Shown here: one piece after another, positions 1 to 7,546 of the stretch
Numbering within the stretch: the first letter of the stretch is position 1
Layout: every line of letters begins with the position of its first letter
Origin: Actinomycetota bacterium
GTDB lineage: Bacteria; Actinomycetota; Thermoleophilia; UBA2241
Length of the DNA stretch: 8,309 bases
NCBI GenBank assembly: GCA_003157715.1
Contig: PMKK01000041.1
Coordinates: 27,033 to 35,341, forward strand
Reading direction: 5' to 3'
Made by a program: the position numbers and the translations under genes
The notes under the pieces: model-generated
Seen by the model: the letters and a program-made list of their open reading frames with translations, nothing else
Told to the model about the DNA's origin: nothing
Databases searched by the model: none

Positions 1-150
1 CGTGCCGGGGTCGACGTTGATGTACGGGTCGAACTTCTGGTTGCCGACGCTCAGCCCGCGGGCCTTCAGGAGCCGCCCGATCGAGGCCGCCGTGATGCCC
101 TTGCCGAGGCCGGACACCACACCCCCGGTCACGAAGATATGTTTTGCCAT
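1..150 (-). CDS. pyrG: CTP synthase, N-terminal fragment (runs off the left edge)
   Basis: PyrG converts UTP to CTP with ATP and glutamine; it is the last step of de novo pyrimidine nucleotide synthesis, in the cytoplasm. Only the first 50 codons are present, starting at ATG 150-148. The fragment begins [18 protein letters not shown], which is the near-invariant start of the amidoligase (synthetase) domain with its glycine-rich nucleotide-binding loop at residues 9-17, and it ends in [10 protein letters not shown] at residues 41-50, another family hallmark. The residue before DPYIN is Phe (KFDPYIN) where Leu is more usual, a mild variation. The start is supported by a strong purine-rich Shine-Dalgarno sequence just upstream. 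The gene follows recN after about 350 nt with its own candidate promoter, so it is probably a separate transcription unit. Identification is firm; the glutaminase domain lies outside the window. Confidence 0.97.
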   Translation of the reverse strand, partial: MAKHIFVTGGVVSGLGKGITAASIGRLLKARGLSVGNQKFDPYINVDPGT

Positions 151-151
151 G

Positions 152-158
152 CCCCCTC
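152..158 (-). promoter_or_regulatory. Shine-Dalgarno sequence of pyrG
   Basis: On the minus strand the bases before the pyrG ATG read GCGAGGGGGC, so GAGGGGG lies one base before the ATG, with its AGG core about 5 nt away. This is the strongest ribosome binding site in the window, and it fixes the pyrG start. A short possible RNA hairpin (GTGGCC-ACC-GGTCAC with one G-U pair, 163-177) sits directly upstream and could affect access to it; that is inference. Confidence 0.75.
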
Positions 159-280
159 GCTTGTGACCGGTGGCCACTTCGTCGTTTGCGCTTCTCGCAG
201 GTCCCCTGCCGGCCGCGCTCTCTGTGTGATGGTGCCCCCCGCTCGACGCGGCGACACGCCGCCACCCCGCCGGCGAGCGC

Positions 281-330
281 CGTCCTCGTGGCAAGCCGCG
301 CCGGCACGGCCAGCGTCTGCCACGAGGACG
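281..330. repeat. Perfect 13-bp inverted repeat in the pyrG leader
   Basis: CGTCCTCGTGGCA at 281-293 is exactly complementary to TGCCACGAGGACG at 318-330, with a 24-nt spacer. In RNA each end of the stem could gain a G-U pair, and the spacer itself can form a small GCCG/CGGC stem, giving a long two-tier hairpin. No T-tract follows in either direction, so it is not a standard intrinsic terminator. It may be a leader RNA structure, a protein-binding site or a transcript-stabilising hairpin. Confidence 0.7.
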
Positions 331-436
331 ACCGCGACGCGCGCCGCGAAGGCGAGATCGGGGGTGAATCGGCGGGTGTGGGGCTCTGCCCGACGTAAGC
401 GGACCGTCAAATGGGTCTGTCCGGCGAGCCCTTGAG

Positions 437-452
437 TCACTTCGGGAAGTGA
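437..452. repeat. 7-bp palindrome at the predicted pyrG transcription start (operator-like)
   Basis: TCACTTC-GG-GAAGTGA is a perfect 7-bp inverted repeat with a 2-bp centre. It touches the last base of the -10 box and covers the predicted +1. This position is typical of a repressor operator; alternatively it would form a short hairpin at the very 5' end of the transcript. No regulator is encoded in the window, so the binding factor, if any, is unknown. Confidence 0.5.
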
Positions 453-479
453 GTATATCAAAGGGCGCCGGGGCGGCAA
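452..479 (-). promoter_or_regulatory. Candidate sigma70-type promoter for pyrG
   Basis: On the minus strand TTGCCG (479-474, four of six matches to TTGACA) is followed after 16 nt by TATACT (457-452, five of six matches to TATAAT). This is a rare AT-rich island in a GC-rich window and points toward pyrG. The predicted transcription start is near 445, inside a palindrome. The -35 box lies about 24 nt past the recN stop codon. The same TATACTC string occurs in front of dxs. Confidence 0.6.
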
Positions 480-502
480 CAAACGAGCGCGGCGCGAGCC
501 GA

Positions 503-2158
<1,656 letters not shown>

Positions 2159-2184
2159 GGGCGCGCCGGCCGCGGCCAGAAGCT

Positions 2185-3057
2185 TCAGAACGCATGGCGA
2201 GCGCGATTGAAGAGCTTCTCCTCGACGTTGTGGTAGAAGGAACCGCCCTCTTGCACGAGCAGCCGCGCGCGGGTCGCGCCGGCCGAGATCTCGACGGTCT
2301 CGCCACAGCACAGGCGGCCCACGCTCGAACCGTCGGCGAGCACCTCGGCTTCGTCTGCCGGAGAGGCGTTGCGTATCCGGATGACATGGTCGGGCCGCAG
2401 CACGAGGGGCCGGAACCCGAGCGAATGTGGAGCGATGAAGTTGAGTACGAGGGCGTCGGCGTCCCAGACCACAAGCGGTCCGGCACACGAAAGGTTGTAC
2501 GCCGTAGAGCCCGCCGGCGAAGCGACGATCATGCCGTCGCAGAGCATCTCGCCGACCCGCGTGCCCGACACCTCGTAGACGAGCCGCAGCACGCGCTGCG
2601 AGCGCACCCGGGCCAGGACTATGTCGTTGACGGCCGTGTGGCGCTCGCCGTTCCACCTGGCCTCGACCGTGAGCAGCTCGATCACCGTGTAGCTGCCGCT
2701 CGTGATGCGCTCGAGCCCGGCGCGCCACTCGACCTGATGCATGCCGGCCAGGAAGCCGACGTTGCCGAAGTTGACACCCGTGGTCGGCACGCCGCTGCCG
2801 AGCATGCGGCCGAGGGCCCGCAGTATGGTGCCGTCGCCGCCCAGCACGAGGCAGAGGTCGACGGTCCGCAGCTCGTCGTCGTCGACCACCCGAAAGCCGT
2901 CGCTGCCCGACAGCCGATGCTTGGCGGCTTCGTCGGCGGGCACCACGAGCTCGAGGCCCAGCCGCCGACCCTCGTCGGCCAGGTCGCGCAACGTGCGGTC
3001 GGTGGTCTTGGCCACGAAGTGCGTGAGGATGCCGATGCGGCGCAGCGGCTCAGGCAT
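2185..3057 (-). CDS. nadK: NAD kinase
   Basis: NadK phosphorylates NAD+ to NADP+ in the cytoplasm, the only de novo source of NADP. The product is 290 residues, normal for bacterial enzymes. It carries the hallmark GGDGT loop at residues 73-77 with catalytic Asp 75, the NFGNVGFLA motif at 96-104, the conserved Asn-Asp pair at 144-145 and the NAD-binding stretch DGMIVASPAGSTAY at 174-187. The start at ATG 3057-3055 (MPEPLRRIGILTH) is chosen because it has a GAGG ribosome binding site 6 nt upstream and the sequence before it is not NadK-like. The start overlaps the tlyA stop by 8 nt (ATGCCTGA), so the two genes are likely translationally coupled. NADP is the precursor of the NADPH used by the DXP isoprenoid pathway, which fits the neighbouring dxs, although the order is a widespread one. 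Confidence 0.97.
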   Translation of the reverse strand: MPEPLRRIGILTHFVAKTTDRTLRDLADEGRRLGLELVVPADEAAKHRLSGSDGFRVVDDDELRTVDLCLVLGGDGTILRALGRMLGSGVPTTGVNFGNVGFLAGMHQVEWRAGLERITSGSYTVIELLTVEARWNGERHTAVNDIVLARVRSQRVLRLVYEVSGTRVGEMLCDGMIVASPAGSTAYNLSCAGPLVVWDADALVLNFIAPHSLGFRPLVLRPDHVIRIRNASPADEAEVLADGSSVGRLCCGETVEISAGATRARLLVQEGGSFYHNVEEKLFNRARHAF

Positions 3058-3850
3058 GGACTGCCTCGACGGCGCGGCGAGCCGCCTCGGCGGCGTCGGT
3101 GCGCCGTGCGGCCAGCGCGCTGTCCGCGTCGCAGAAATAGATGAAGAATTCCACGTTTCCCCTTGGCCCGGGATGGCCGGAATCGCACACGCCGAGCACC
3201 GCCGCGCCGCGCTCGGAAAGCCACGCCGCGATGCCGACCAGCACCTGCAGATGAACCGCCGGGTCGCGCACGACACCGCCCTTTCCGACCTGCTCGCGGC
3301 CGGCTTCGAACTGCGGTTTTACGAGCACGAGGCCGCGATAGCCGACGCGGGCGCATTCTAGCACAGGGCCCAGGGCGAGCCGGAGGGAGATAAACGCCAC
3401 GTCGGCGGTGACGAAGCTCGGTCTGAAGGGCAGACGATCGGCCTTGAGGCGGCGGGCGTTGGTGCGCTCCAGCACCGTCACCCGCGGGTCTGTGCGCAGC
3501 CGGTAGTCGAGCAGACCGTACCCGACGTCGACGGCGACGACCTGGGCGGCGCCGTGCTGGAGCAGGCAGTCGACGAAGCCGCCGGTCGAGCTGCCGAGGT
3601 CGCAGACCTCTTCGCCGCCGACATCGACGCCCAGGGTATCCAGGGCGTGAGCGAGCTTGTCCCCGCCTCGCGACGCATACCGGGGGCGCTGCGCGACGAC
3701 AAGCTCGCTGCCATCGTCGACCATGGTGCCCGGCTTGCCGGCGGAGCGTCCGCCGATCGTGACCTCGCCGGCCAGCACGGCGGCCCGGGCCTGAGACCGG
3801 GTAGCAAAGAGCCCGCGGGCGACGAGCAGCGTATCGAGCCGCTCCCGCAT
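3050..3850 (-). CDS. tlyA: TlyA family rRNA 2'-O-methyltransferase (S4 plus FtsJ-like domains)
   Basis: TlyA proteins methylate ribose 2'-OH groups in 23S rRNA and, in some members, 16S rRNA; in mycobacteria this modification gives sensitivity to capreomycin. The product has 266 residues, close to the 268 of the mycobacterial protein. Residues 1-60 form an S4 RNA-binding domain (RLDTLLVARGL...SRSQAR-type helix, then GEVTIGG). The methyltransferase domain has the SAM-binding DLGSSTGGF at 84-92, and the K-D-K-E catalytic tetrad is visible as Lys 65 (GGDKL), Asp 150 (TADVAFISL), Lys 178 (VKPQFE) and Glu 234 (NVEFF). The tail of about 30 residues ending in VEAVHA suggests the longer class, but I cannot decide between the 23S-only and dual-specificity types. 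It starts 4 nt after the dxs stop, has no Shine-Dalgarno and overlaps nadK by 8 nt. Older names call the family haemolysins. Confidence 0.95.
   Translation of the reverse strand: MRERLDTLLVARGLFATRSQARAAVLAGEVTIGGRSAGKPGTMVDDGSELVVAQRPRYASRGGDKLAHALDTLGVDVGGEEVCDLGSSTGGFVDCLLQHGAAQVVAVDVGYGLLDYRLRTDPRVTVLERTNARRLKADRLPFRPSFVTADVAFISLRLALGPVLECARVGYRGLVLVKPQFEAGREQVGKGGVVRDPAVHLQVLVGIAAWLSERGAAVLGVCDSGHPGPRGNVEFFIYFCDADSALAARRTDAAEAARRAVEAVHA
3064..3067 (-). promoter_or_regulatory. Ribosome binding site that fixes the nadK start
   Basis: On the minus strand GAGG lies 6 nt before ATG 3057-3055, inside the 3' end of tlyA. It supports this ATG over the longer open frame that extends upstream through tlyA. 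Confidence 0.55.
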
Positions 3851-3854
3851 CGGT

Positions 3855-5735
3855 TCAGGAGATGTGCGCGAGCCCGGGCTGGCGTTCGAGGACGGCCGCC
3901 GCGATCGCCTCGGGGGTAAGGCCGAGGTCGGTCAGCAGCCGCTCCCGGTCGCCGTGGGCGACGAAGCGATCGGGCAGGCCGAAACGGCGCACCCGCACAT
4001 CGGTGTCGGCCAGGTGCTCGGCGACGGCACTGCCGAAGCCGCCGCTCAGGACGTTCTCTTCGATGGTGACGATGCGCGCGTGCGTCGCGGCAAGCTCATC
4101 GAGCAGCGCGGTGTCGAGTGGCTTAACGAAGCGCGCGTCGACGACGGTCGCCCGCACGCCGGCGGCGGCCATGAGATCGGCCGCCCCGAGCGCGATGCCG
4201 ACGCCGGTGCCGACGCCGATCAGGGCCACTTCGTGCCCCTCGCGCAGCACCTCGGCGGTGCCCAGGGCGATGACCTCGAGCTTCTTGGGTTCGTCGAACA
4301 CCGCGGCCAGCCCGCGCGGGTAGCGCAGCGCCACCGGACCGTCGTGTCGCAGCGCCGTATGCACCATGTGCTGAAGCTGAGCCTGACTGGAGGGCGCCAT
4401 GATGACCAGACCGGGGATGAGTCGCAGATACGACAGATCGAAGACGCCGTGGTGGGTCGGGCCGTCGTCGCCGACGAGCCCCGCCCGGTCGAGCGCGAAG
4501 ACCACCGGGATGCGTTGCAGGGCGATGTCCTGCACGAGCATGTCGAAGGCCCGCTGCATGAAGGTCGAGTAGATCGCCACGACGGGCTTCATGCCGGCCA
4601 AGGCAAGCCCCGCCGCGAAGACCACGGCGTGCTGTTCGGCGATGCCGACGTCGTACAGGCGGCCGGGAAACTCGCGCTCGAAGCCGCCGAGGCCGGTGCC
4701 TTCGGTCATGGCGGCGGTGACCGCGACGATCCTCGAGTCGGCACGCGCCTCGCGCACCAGGGCGTGACCGAAGGCCTGCGTGTAGGTCGTGCCCCGCGGG
4801 CTCGCCTTGCGCTCACCATTGCTGCGCTCGAACGGTCCGGTGCCGTGGAACTCGGACGGCCTCTCCTCGGCCGGCTCGTAGCCCCTGCCCTTGACCGTCC
4901 GCACGTGCACGAGCACTGGGCGCTGTGTATCCATCGCCTGGCGCATGGCTTCGCGCAGGGCGCCGATATCGTGACCGTTCACTACGCCGATGTAGGCAAA
5001 CCCGAGCTCCTCGAAGATGAGCCCGGGACCGAGGAACGCCTTCATGCTCTCTTTGACGTCGCGGCCCAGACTGTAGGCCCGAGCGCCGATCGCCGGGATG
5101 CGAGCGATGGTGCGTTCCATGTCTTCGCGCAAACGCGTGAGCCCCGGGTCGAGGCGGAAGCGATTGAGGTAGAGCTGAAAGCCGCCGACATTCGGCTTGA
5201 TCGACATCTGGTTGTCATTCAGGACGACGACCAGCGGCGTACGGAGCTGCCCGGCCTGATTCAAGGCTTCGAAAGCCACCCCACCCGTGAGGGCGCCGTC
5301 GCCCAGCACGCAGACCACGTGGCCTTCGGAGCGCCCGGCGAGCCTGTCGGCTTCGACCAGGCCCAGTCCGTAGCTGATCGACGTCGAAGCGTGGCCCGTG
5401 CCTACAATGTCGTGCTCGGACTCGCGCCGGCAGGGAAACCCCGAGAGGCCACCGTACTGCCGGATGGTGTTGAAGCACTCGGCCCGCCCGGTGATGATCT
5501 TGTGGGCATAGGCCTGGTGGCCGACGTCCCAGATGATCTTGTCGCGGGGGCTGTCGAGGACGCTGTGCAGCGCCACGGTCAGTTCGACCGCGCCGAGACT
5601 GGCCGCCAGGTGGCCGCCGACCTCGCTGACACACGACAGGATCACCTCGCGGATCTCGTCGGCGAGGGCCTGGAGCTCAGGAATGGCCAGTGAGTGCAGG
5701 TCGGACGGACCGCAGATGCGCGAGAGCTGGTCCAT
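3855..5735 (-). CDS. dxs: 1-deoxy-D-xylulose-5-phosphate synthase
   Basis: Dxs condenses pyruvate with glyceraldehyde 3-phosphate, using thiamine diphosphate and Mg2+, to make DXP. This is the first and usually rate-limiting step of the MEP isoprenoid pathway and also feeds thiamine and pyridoxal synthesis. The 626-residue product has normal length. Visible hallmarks are His 42 in GGHLAASLG, DKIIWDVGHQAYAHK (64-78), GTGHASTSIS (111-120), the thiamine-diphosphate motif GDG (144-146) to NDN (172-174) and the catalytic Glu 366 in DVGIAEQHA. The order of N-terminal diphosphate-binding, transketolase-like pyrimidine-binding and C-terminal domains is intact. The start at ATG 5735-5733 is only 9 nt downstream of an extended -10 box and has no Shine-Dalgarno, so the mRNA may be leaderless. 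Upstream lies ispA, a later isoprenoid gene; tlyA follows after 4 nt. Confidence 0.98.
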   Translation of the reverse strand: MDQLSRICGPSDLHSLAIPELQALADEIREVILSCVSEVGGHLAASLGAVELTVALHSVLDSPRDKIIWDVGHQAYAHKIITGRAECFNTIRQYGGLSGFPCRRESEHDIVGTGHASTSISYGLGLVEADRLAGRSEGHVVCVLGDGALTGGVAFEALNQAGQLRTPLVVVLNDNQMSIKPNVGGFQLYLNRFRLDPGLTRLREDMERTIARIPAIGARAYSLGRDVKESMKAFLGPGLIFEELGFAYIGVVNGHDIGALREAMRQAMDTQRPVLVHVRTVKGRGYEPAEERPSEFHGTGPFERSNGERKASPRGTTYTQAFGHALVREARADSRIVAVTAAMTEGTGLGGFEREFPGRLYDVGIAEQHAVVFAAGLALAGMKPVVAIYSTFMQRAFDMLVQDIALQRIPVVFALDRAGLVGDDGPTHHGVFDLSYLRLIPGLVIMAPSSQAQLQHMVHTALRHDGPVALRYPRGLAAVFDEPKKLEVIALGTAEVLREGHEVALIGVGTGVGIALGAADLMAAAGVRATVVDARFVKPLDTALLDELAATHARIVTIEENVLSGGFGSAVAEHLADTDVRVRRFGLPDRFVAHGDRERLLTDLGLTPEAIAAAVLERQPGLAHIS

Positions 5736-5744
5736 TGAGTCCGG

Positions 5745-5753
5745 AGTATACCA
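5745..5753 (-). promoter_or_regulatory. Extended -10 promoter directly before dxs
   Basis: On the minus strand TGGTATACT combines a TG-N extension with TATACT, five of six matches to the -10 consensus. The -35 region at the expected distance (CTGCCG or GCCTGC) is poor, as is usual for extended -10 promoters. Only 9 nt separate the box from the dxs ATG, so transcription should start within a few bases of the ATG. This would give dxs-tlyA-nadK-recN a promoter of their own inside the cluster. Confidence 0.5.
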
Positions 5754-5770
5754 CCGCCCCGAGACCGGCA

Positions 5771-5808
5771 GGCCGCGGCGACGTTCGACGTGCGCCCGGC
5801 GCGCGGCC
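5771..5808. repeat. 7-bp inverted repeat between ispA and dxs
   Basis: GGCCGCG at 5771-5777 pairs with CGCGGCC at 5802-5808 across a 24-nt spacer that holds a small ACGT-TCG-ACGT hairpin. It lies just past the ispA stop and before the dxs promoter. There is no T-tract, so it is at most a weak hairpin or pause site, and at this G+C it could be chance. Confidence 0.25.
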
Positions 5809-5809
5809 G

Positions 5810-6739
5810 CTACGAGCGGCGGTACCGGATGTAGTCGGTCACGGCCGCGAGACTTCCCGGATCGCCGCCGAGGTCTGTGAGCCGCGTCTGGGCGCGGGCG
5901 TGACTTTCGGCGGCCAGCTCACGGGCCCGCTCCAGGCCGAAACGCGAGACGTAGGTGGTCTTGTCGAGCCGCGCGTCCTTTCCGGCGGTCTTGCCGAGCT
6001 CGACAGTCTCGCCGTCGACATCGAGGACGTCGTCGACGATCTGAAAGAGCAGCCCGATCTCGCGGGCGAAGACGCGGTACGGTTCGAGTGTCTCCCCCGG
6101 CACCCCGCAGAGGATGGCCGCCCCGGCCACCGCCGCCTCGATCAGACGGCCCGTCTTCAGCGAGTGCAACAGGCGCAGCTCGTCGTCGCGGCTGGCCGTC
6201 GCGGCCACGTCCATGTACTGGCCGCCGACCATGCCCTGCACGCCGGTCGCCCAGGCGACTTCAGAGAGCGCCGCCACGAGCAGAGCGGCGTCTCCCTGCT
6301 GACGGTCGGTGATCAGCCGGAAGGCTTCGGCGAACAGCCCGTCGCCGGCGAGGATGGCGATGTCCTCACCGAACTTGACGTGACAGGTGGGCACGCCGCG
6401 CCGCAGGCTGTCGTCGTCGATCGCCGGAAGATCGTCGTGGATCAGGGAGTAGGTGTGGATCAGCTCGAGCGCCGCCGCGAAGGGCAGCACGCGCTCCGGC
6501 GGGCAGCCCAGCCGTTCGGCCACGGCCAGGCTGAGTACCGGACGGATGCGTTTGCCGCCGGCCAGAAGTGAGTAGCGCATCGCCGAAACGAGCGGCAGCG
6601 CCGCCGGCGTCGCGTTGAAATCGAGCTCATCGAGGTAGCGCTCGACGAGCTCGCGGAGATGCTCCGGGTATCGGGTCGCGGCGCCCGCGTCGGCTCTCGC
6701 GCCCGCTCCCCCACCCTTGGGACGGCCGTCCTCGTTCAC
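5810..6739 (-). CDS. ispA: Short-chain polyprenyl diphosphate synthase (farnesyl or geranylgeranyl diphosphate synthase)
   Basis: This enzyme joins isopentenyl diphosphate to allylic diphosphates to make FPP, or possibly GGPP, for quinones, undecaprenyl carrier and other isoprenoids. With the chosen start the product has 309 residues, normal for the family. It shows GGKRIRP (61-67), the first Asp-rich motif as DDLPAID (102-108, the DDx4D form typical of bacterial enzymes), HDDLPAIDDDSLRRG close to E. coli IspA, and the second motif DDVLD (236-240) followed by the conserved Lys region. The open frame extends 123 codons further upstream, but that part overlaps xseB and is Arg-rich and unlike the family. 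GTG 6739-6737 overlaps the xseB stop as GTGA, exactly as nusB overlaps xseB, so I choose it. The first 22 residues are Gly/Ala-rich and poorly conserved, so a later start cannot be excluded. Chain length of the product cannot be settled from sequence alone. Confidence 0.94.
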   Translation of the reverse strand: MNEDGRPKGGGAGARADAGAATRYPEHLRELVERYLDELDFNATPAALPLVSAMRYSLLAGGKRIRPVLSLAVAERLGCPPERVLPFAAALELIHTYSLIHDDLPAIDDDSLRRGVPTCHVKFGEDIAILAGDGLFAEAFRLITDRQQGDAALLVAALSEVAWATGVQGMVGGQYMDVAATASRDDELRLLHSLKTGRLIEAAVAGAAILCGVPGETLEPYRVFAREIGLLFQIVDDVLDVDGETVELGKTAGKDARLDKTTYVSRFGLERARELAAESHARAQTRLTDLGGDPGSLAAVTDYIRYRRS

Positions 6740-6881
6740 GACGCCCGGCCGGGGCTCGACGGCGCTGAGTCTGGACCTGTCGACGCCGGGCCGGGGTGCG
6801 ACGGGGCCGAGTCCGCACTCGACGACGCCGGAGTTGGGTTCGACGACGCCGGAGCTGGGTTCGCCGGCGCCGGGTCCGTGG
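6735..6881. repeat. Degenerate 21-bp tandem repeat, about seven units, across the xseB tail and ispA start
   Basis: Units at 6819-6839 and 6840-6860 share 20 of 21 bases (plus-strand core CGACGACGCCGGAG). Flanking units in the same phase (6735-6755, 6756-6776, 6777-6797, 6798-6818, 6861-6881) match the 6819-6839 or 6840-6860 unit at about 10-14 of 21 positions by hand count. In the xseB frame each unit encodes seven residues of the pattern N-P-x-P-A-S-S. The leftmost unit contains the xseB stop and ispA start codons. The 21-bp period keeps both minus-strand frames open. Confidence 0.8.
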
Positions 6882-7083
6882 CCGGCGACGCCCTGCCTGT
6901 GTCTTCGAGCAGGCGCGCCGCCTCGTCGGCGAGCTCGGCGGCGCGCTCGAAGAGACTCATGGCGATGTCGGTGGAGCCCACCTGCGCGACGCGCTGCTCG
7001 AGGTCGCGCAGCTCGGCGGCGATCTCGCGCACCCGGGTGAGCGCGCGACGGTCCTGGGCGGCACCCGGTCGGGTCGCGCTCAC
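6736..7083 (-). CDS. xseB: Putative exodeoxyribonuclease VII small subunit (XseB-like) with a repeat-derived tail
   Basis: XseB is the small helical subunit of exonuclease VII, a cytoplasmic single-strand DNA nuclease whose catalytic subunit is XseA. Residues 1-63 are predicted helical and charged, and contain an XseB-like pattern: REIAAELRDLE (19-29) followed by SLFERAAELADEAARLLED (43-61), resembling the EEIV-RLE and SL-LFE-G--LA----LLE pattern of the family. The match is weak, and the call rests partly on the conserved slot between nusB and ispA. Residues 64-115 are a low-complexity Pro/Ala/Ser tail built from seven-residue repeats (NPAPASS, NPTPASS, HPGPAST and others), making the protein about 35-45 residues longer than usual. 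The GTG start at 7083-7081 overlaps the nusB stop as GTGA, and the stop overlaps ispA the same way. No xseA is present next to it. A different small coiled-coil protein is possible. Confidence 0.55.
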   Translation of the reverse strand: MSATRPGAAQDRRALTRVREIAAELRDLEQRVAQVGSTDIAMSLFERAAELADEAARLLEDTGRASPATDPAPANPAPASSNPTPASSSADSAPSHPGPASTGPDSAPSSPGRAS

Positions 7084-7529
7084 GATGTCTGTCCGCCCTC
7101 TCCGGCACCGGCGAACGTCCCGGGCTCGCCGGTGCGCAGGGCCCCGGCGAGGATGCCGTTCACCAGGCCTGCCGCCTCGTCGGTCGAGTAGCGCTTTGCC
7201 AGGCGCACCGCTTCGTCGATCGCGACCTCGGGCGGTGTCTCGCCGCTGCGCAGCTCCCAGAGCGCGAGCCGCAGGATGCTGCGTTCGAGCGGCGCGATGC
7301 GCGACAGCGGCCAGGCCGGCGAGTTCGCCGCAAGCTCGACGTCGAGCCGGGACTGACTGTCGACGACCCCGGCGACACTGCGCGCCGTGAACTCGTCGGG
7401 AGCGTACCCTTCGCTCTCGGCACGGTCGGTCAGCAGCGCTTCGAGCGGACGGTCGGTGACCTCACGCTGGTAGAGCACGAACACGGCGTCGCGGCGCGCC
7501 TGCTTACGACTCGGTCTGCGAGGGGTCAC
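7080..7529 (-). CDS. nusB: Transcription antitermination factor NusB
   Basis: NusB binds boxA RNA with NusE (ribosomal protein S10) and supports antitermination in rRNA operons. The product has 149 residues, normal for the family, and is all-helical. The N-terminus is basic (RRPSRKQARRDAVFVLYQ, 4-21), matching the RNA-binding start of NusB. The C-terminal hallmark block is clear: WPLSRIAPLERSILRLALWEL (73-93), PEVAIDEAVRLAKRYS (100-115) and AGLVNGILAG (120-129). The last 18 residues are a Gly-rich tail. The GTG at 7529-7527 is chosen because it gives the full N-terminus and lies 17 nt after the previous stop; no strong Shine-Dalgarno is visible. It ends in a 4-nt overlap with the xseB-like gene. 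Confidence 0.95.
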   Translation of the reverse strand: MTPRRPSRKQARRDAVFVLYQREVTDRPLEALLTDRAESEGYAPDEFTARSVAGVVDSQSRLDVELAANSPAWPLSRIAPLERSILRLALWELRSGETPPEVAIDEAVRLAKRYSTDEAAGLVNGILAGALRTGEPGTFAGAGEGGQTS

Positions 7530-7546
7530 GACCGGCGGACCCGGCG

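Larger units (their letters stand above)
151..451 (-). promoter_or_regulatory. Long pyrG 5' leader without a convincing gene
   Basis: Between the candidate pyrG promoter and the pyrG ATG lie about 300 nt with no reading frame that I recognise on either strand. In the transcribed orientation the stretch has several possible stems: CGGAC/GTCCG (400-423), GGGC/GCCC (381-391), a perfect 13-bp inverted repeat (281-330), GCGGCG-TGT-CGCCGC (248-262) and an imperfect hairpin next to the Shine-Dalgarno (163-177). Short stems are expected by chance at this G+C, so only the 13-bp repeat is striking. There is no T-tract, so I see no intrinsic terminator. Known pyrG leaders in Bacillus act by reiterative G incorporation and attenuation; that mechanism needs a GGGC start and a U-tract terminator, and I do not see that arrangement here. 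A cis-regulatory RNA is possible but unproven. Confidence 0.45.

Noticed and set aside
210..230. A PyrR-like binding site (AGAGAG on the minus strand) in the pyrG leader
   Set aside because: Only a short AGAGAG match is present, and the conserved GAGGYU part of the PyrR loop is missing.
139..435. Plus-strand small frames (98 and 84 codons) in the recN-pyrG gap
   Set aside because: They lie antisense to the pyrG leader and pyrG start, show no ribosome binding site or family motif, and have the Arg/Pro/Ala composition of random GC-rich frames.
129..482. A 117-codon minus-strand frame between recN and pyrG
   Set aside because: It overlaps the pyrG start, begins upstream of the predicted transcription start, is Arg-rich and resembles nothing I know. 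The region is better read as promoter and leader, though a small unrecognised gene cannot be fully excluded.
2159..2728. A 190-codon N-terminal extension of recN
   Set aside because: It is the nadK gene read out of frame. RecN proteins begin directly with the segment at ATG 2158.
2194..3144. A 316-codon open frame on the plus strand
   Set aside because: Antisense to nadK and the 3' end of tlyA; the NadK motifs on the other strand explain the region.
3864..5693. A 609-codon open frame on the plus strand
   Set aside because: It is the exact antisense of dxs. Long antisense frames are expected at this G+C, and the translation shows no recognisable motif, whereas dxs has all its hallmarks.
5736..5809. 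An intrinsic terminator after ispA
   Set aside because: A GC-rich inverted repeat is present, but no T-tract follows in the transcribed direction.
6740..7108. A 123-codon N-terminal extension of ispA
   Set aside because: The frame is open but overlaps xseB, is Arg-rich and unlike prenyltransferases. The GTG overlapping the xseB stop gives a normal 309-residue enzyme.
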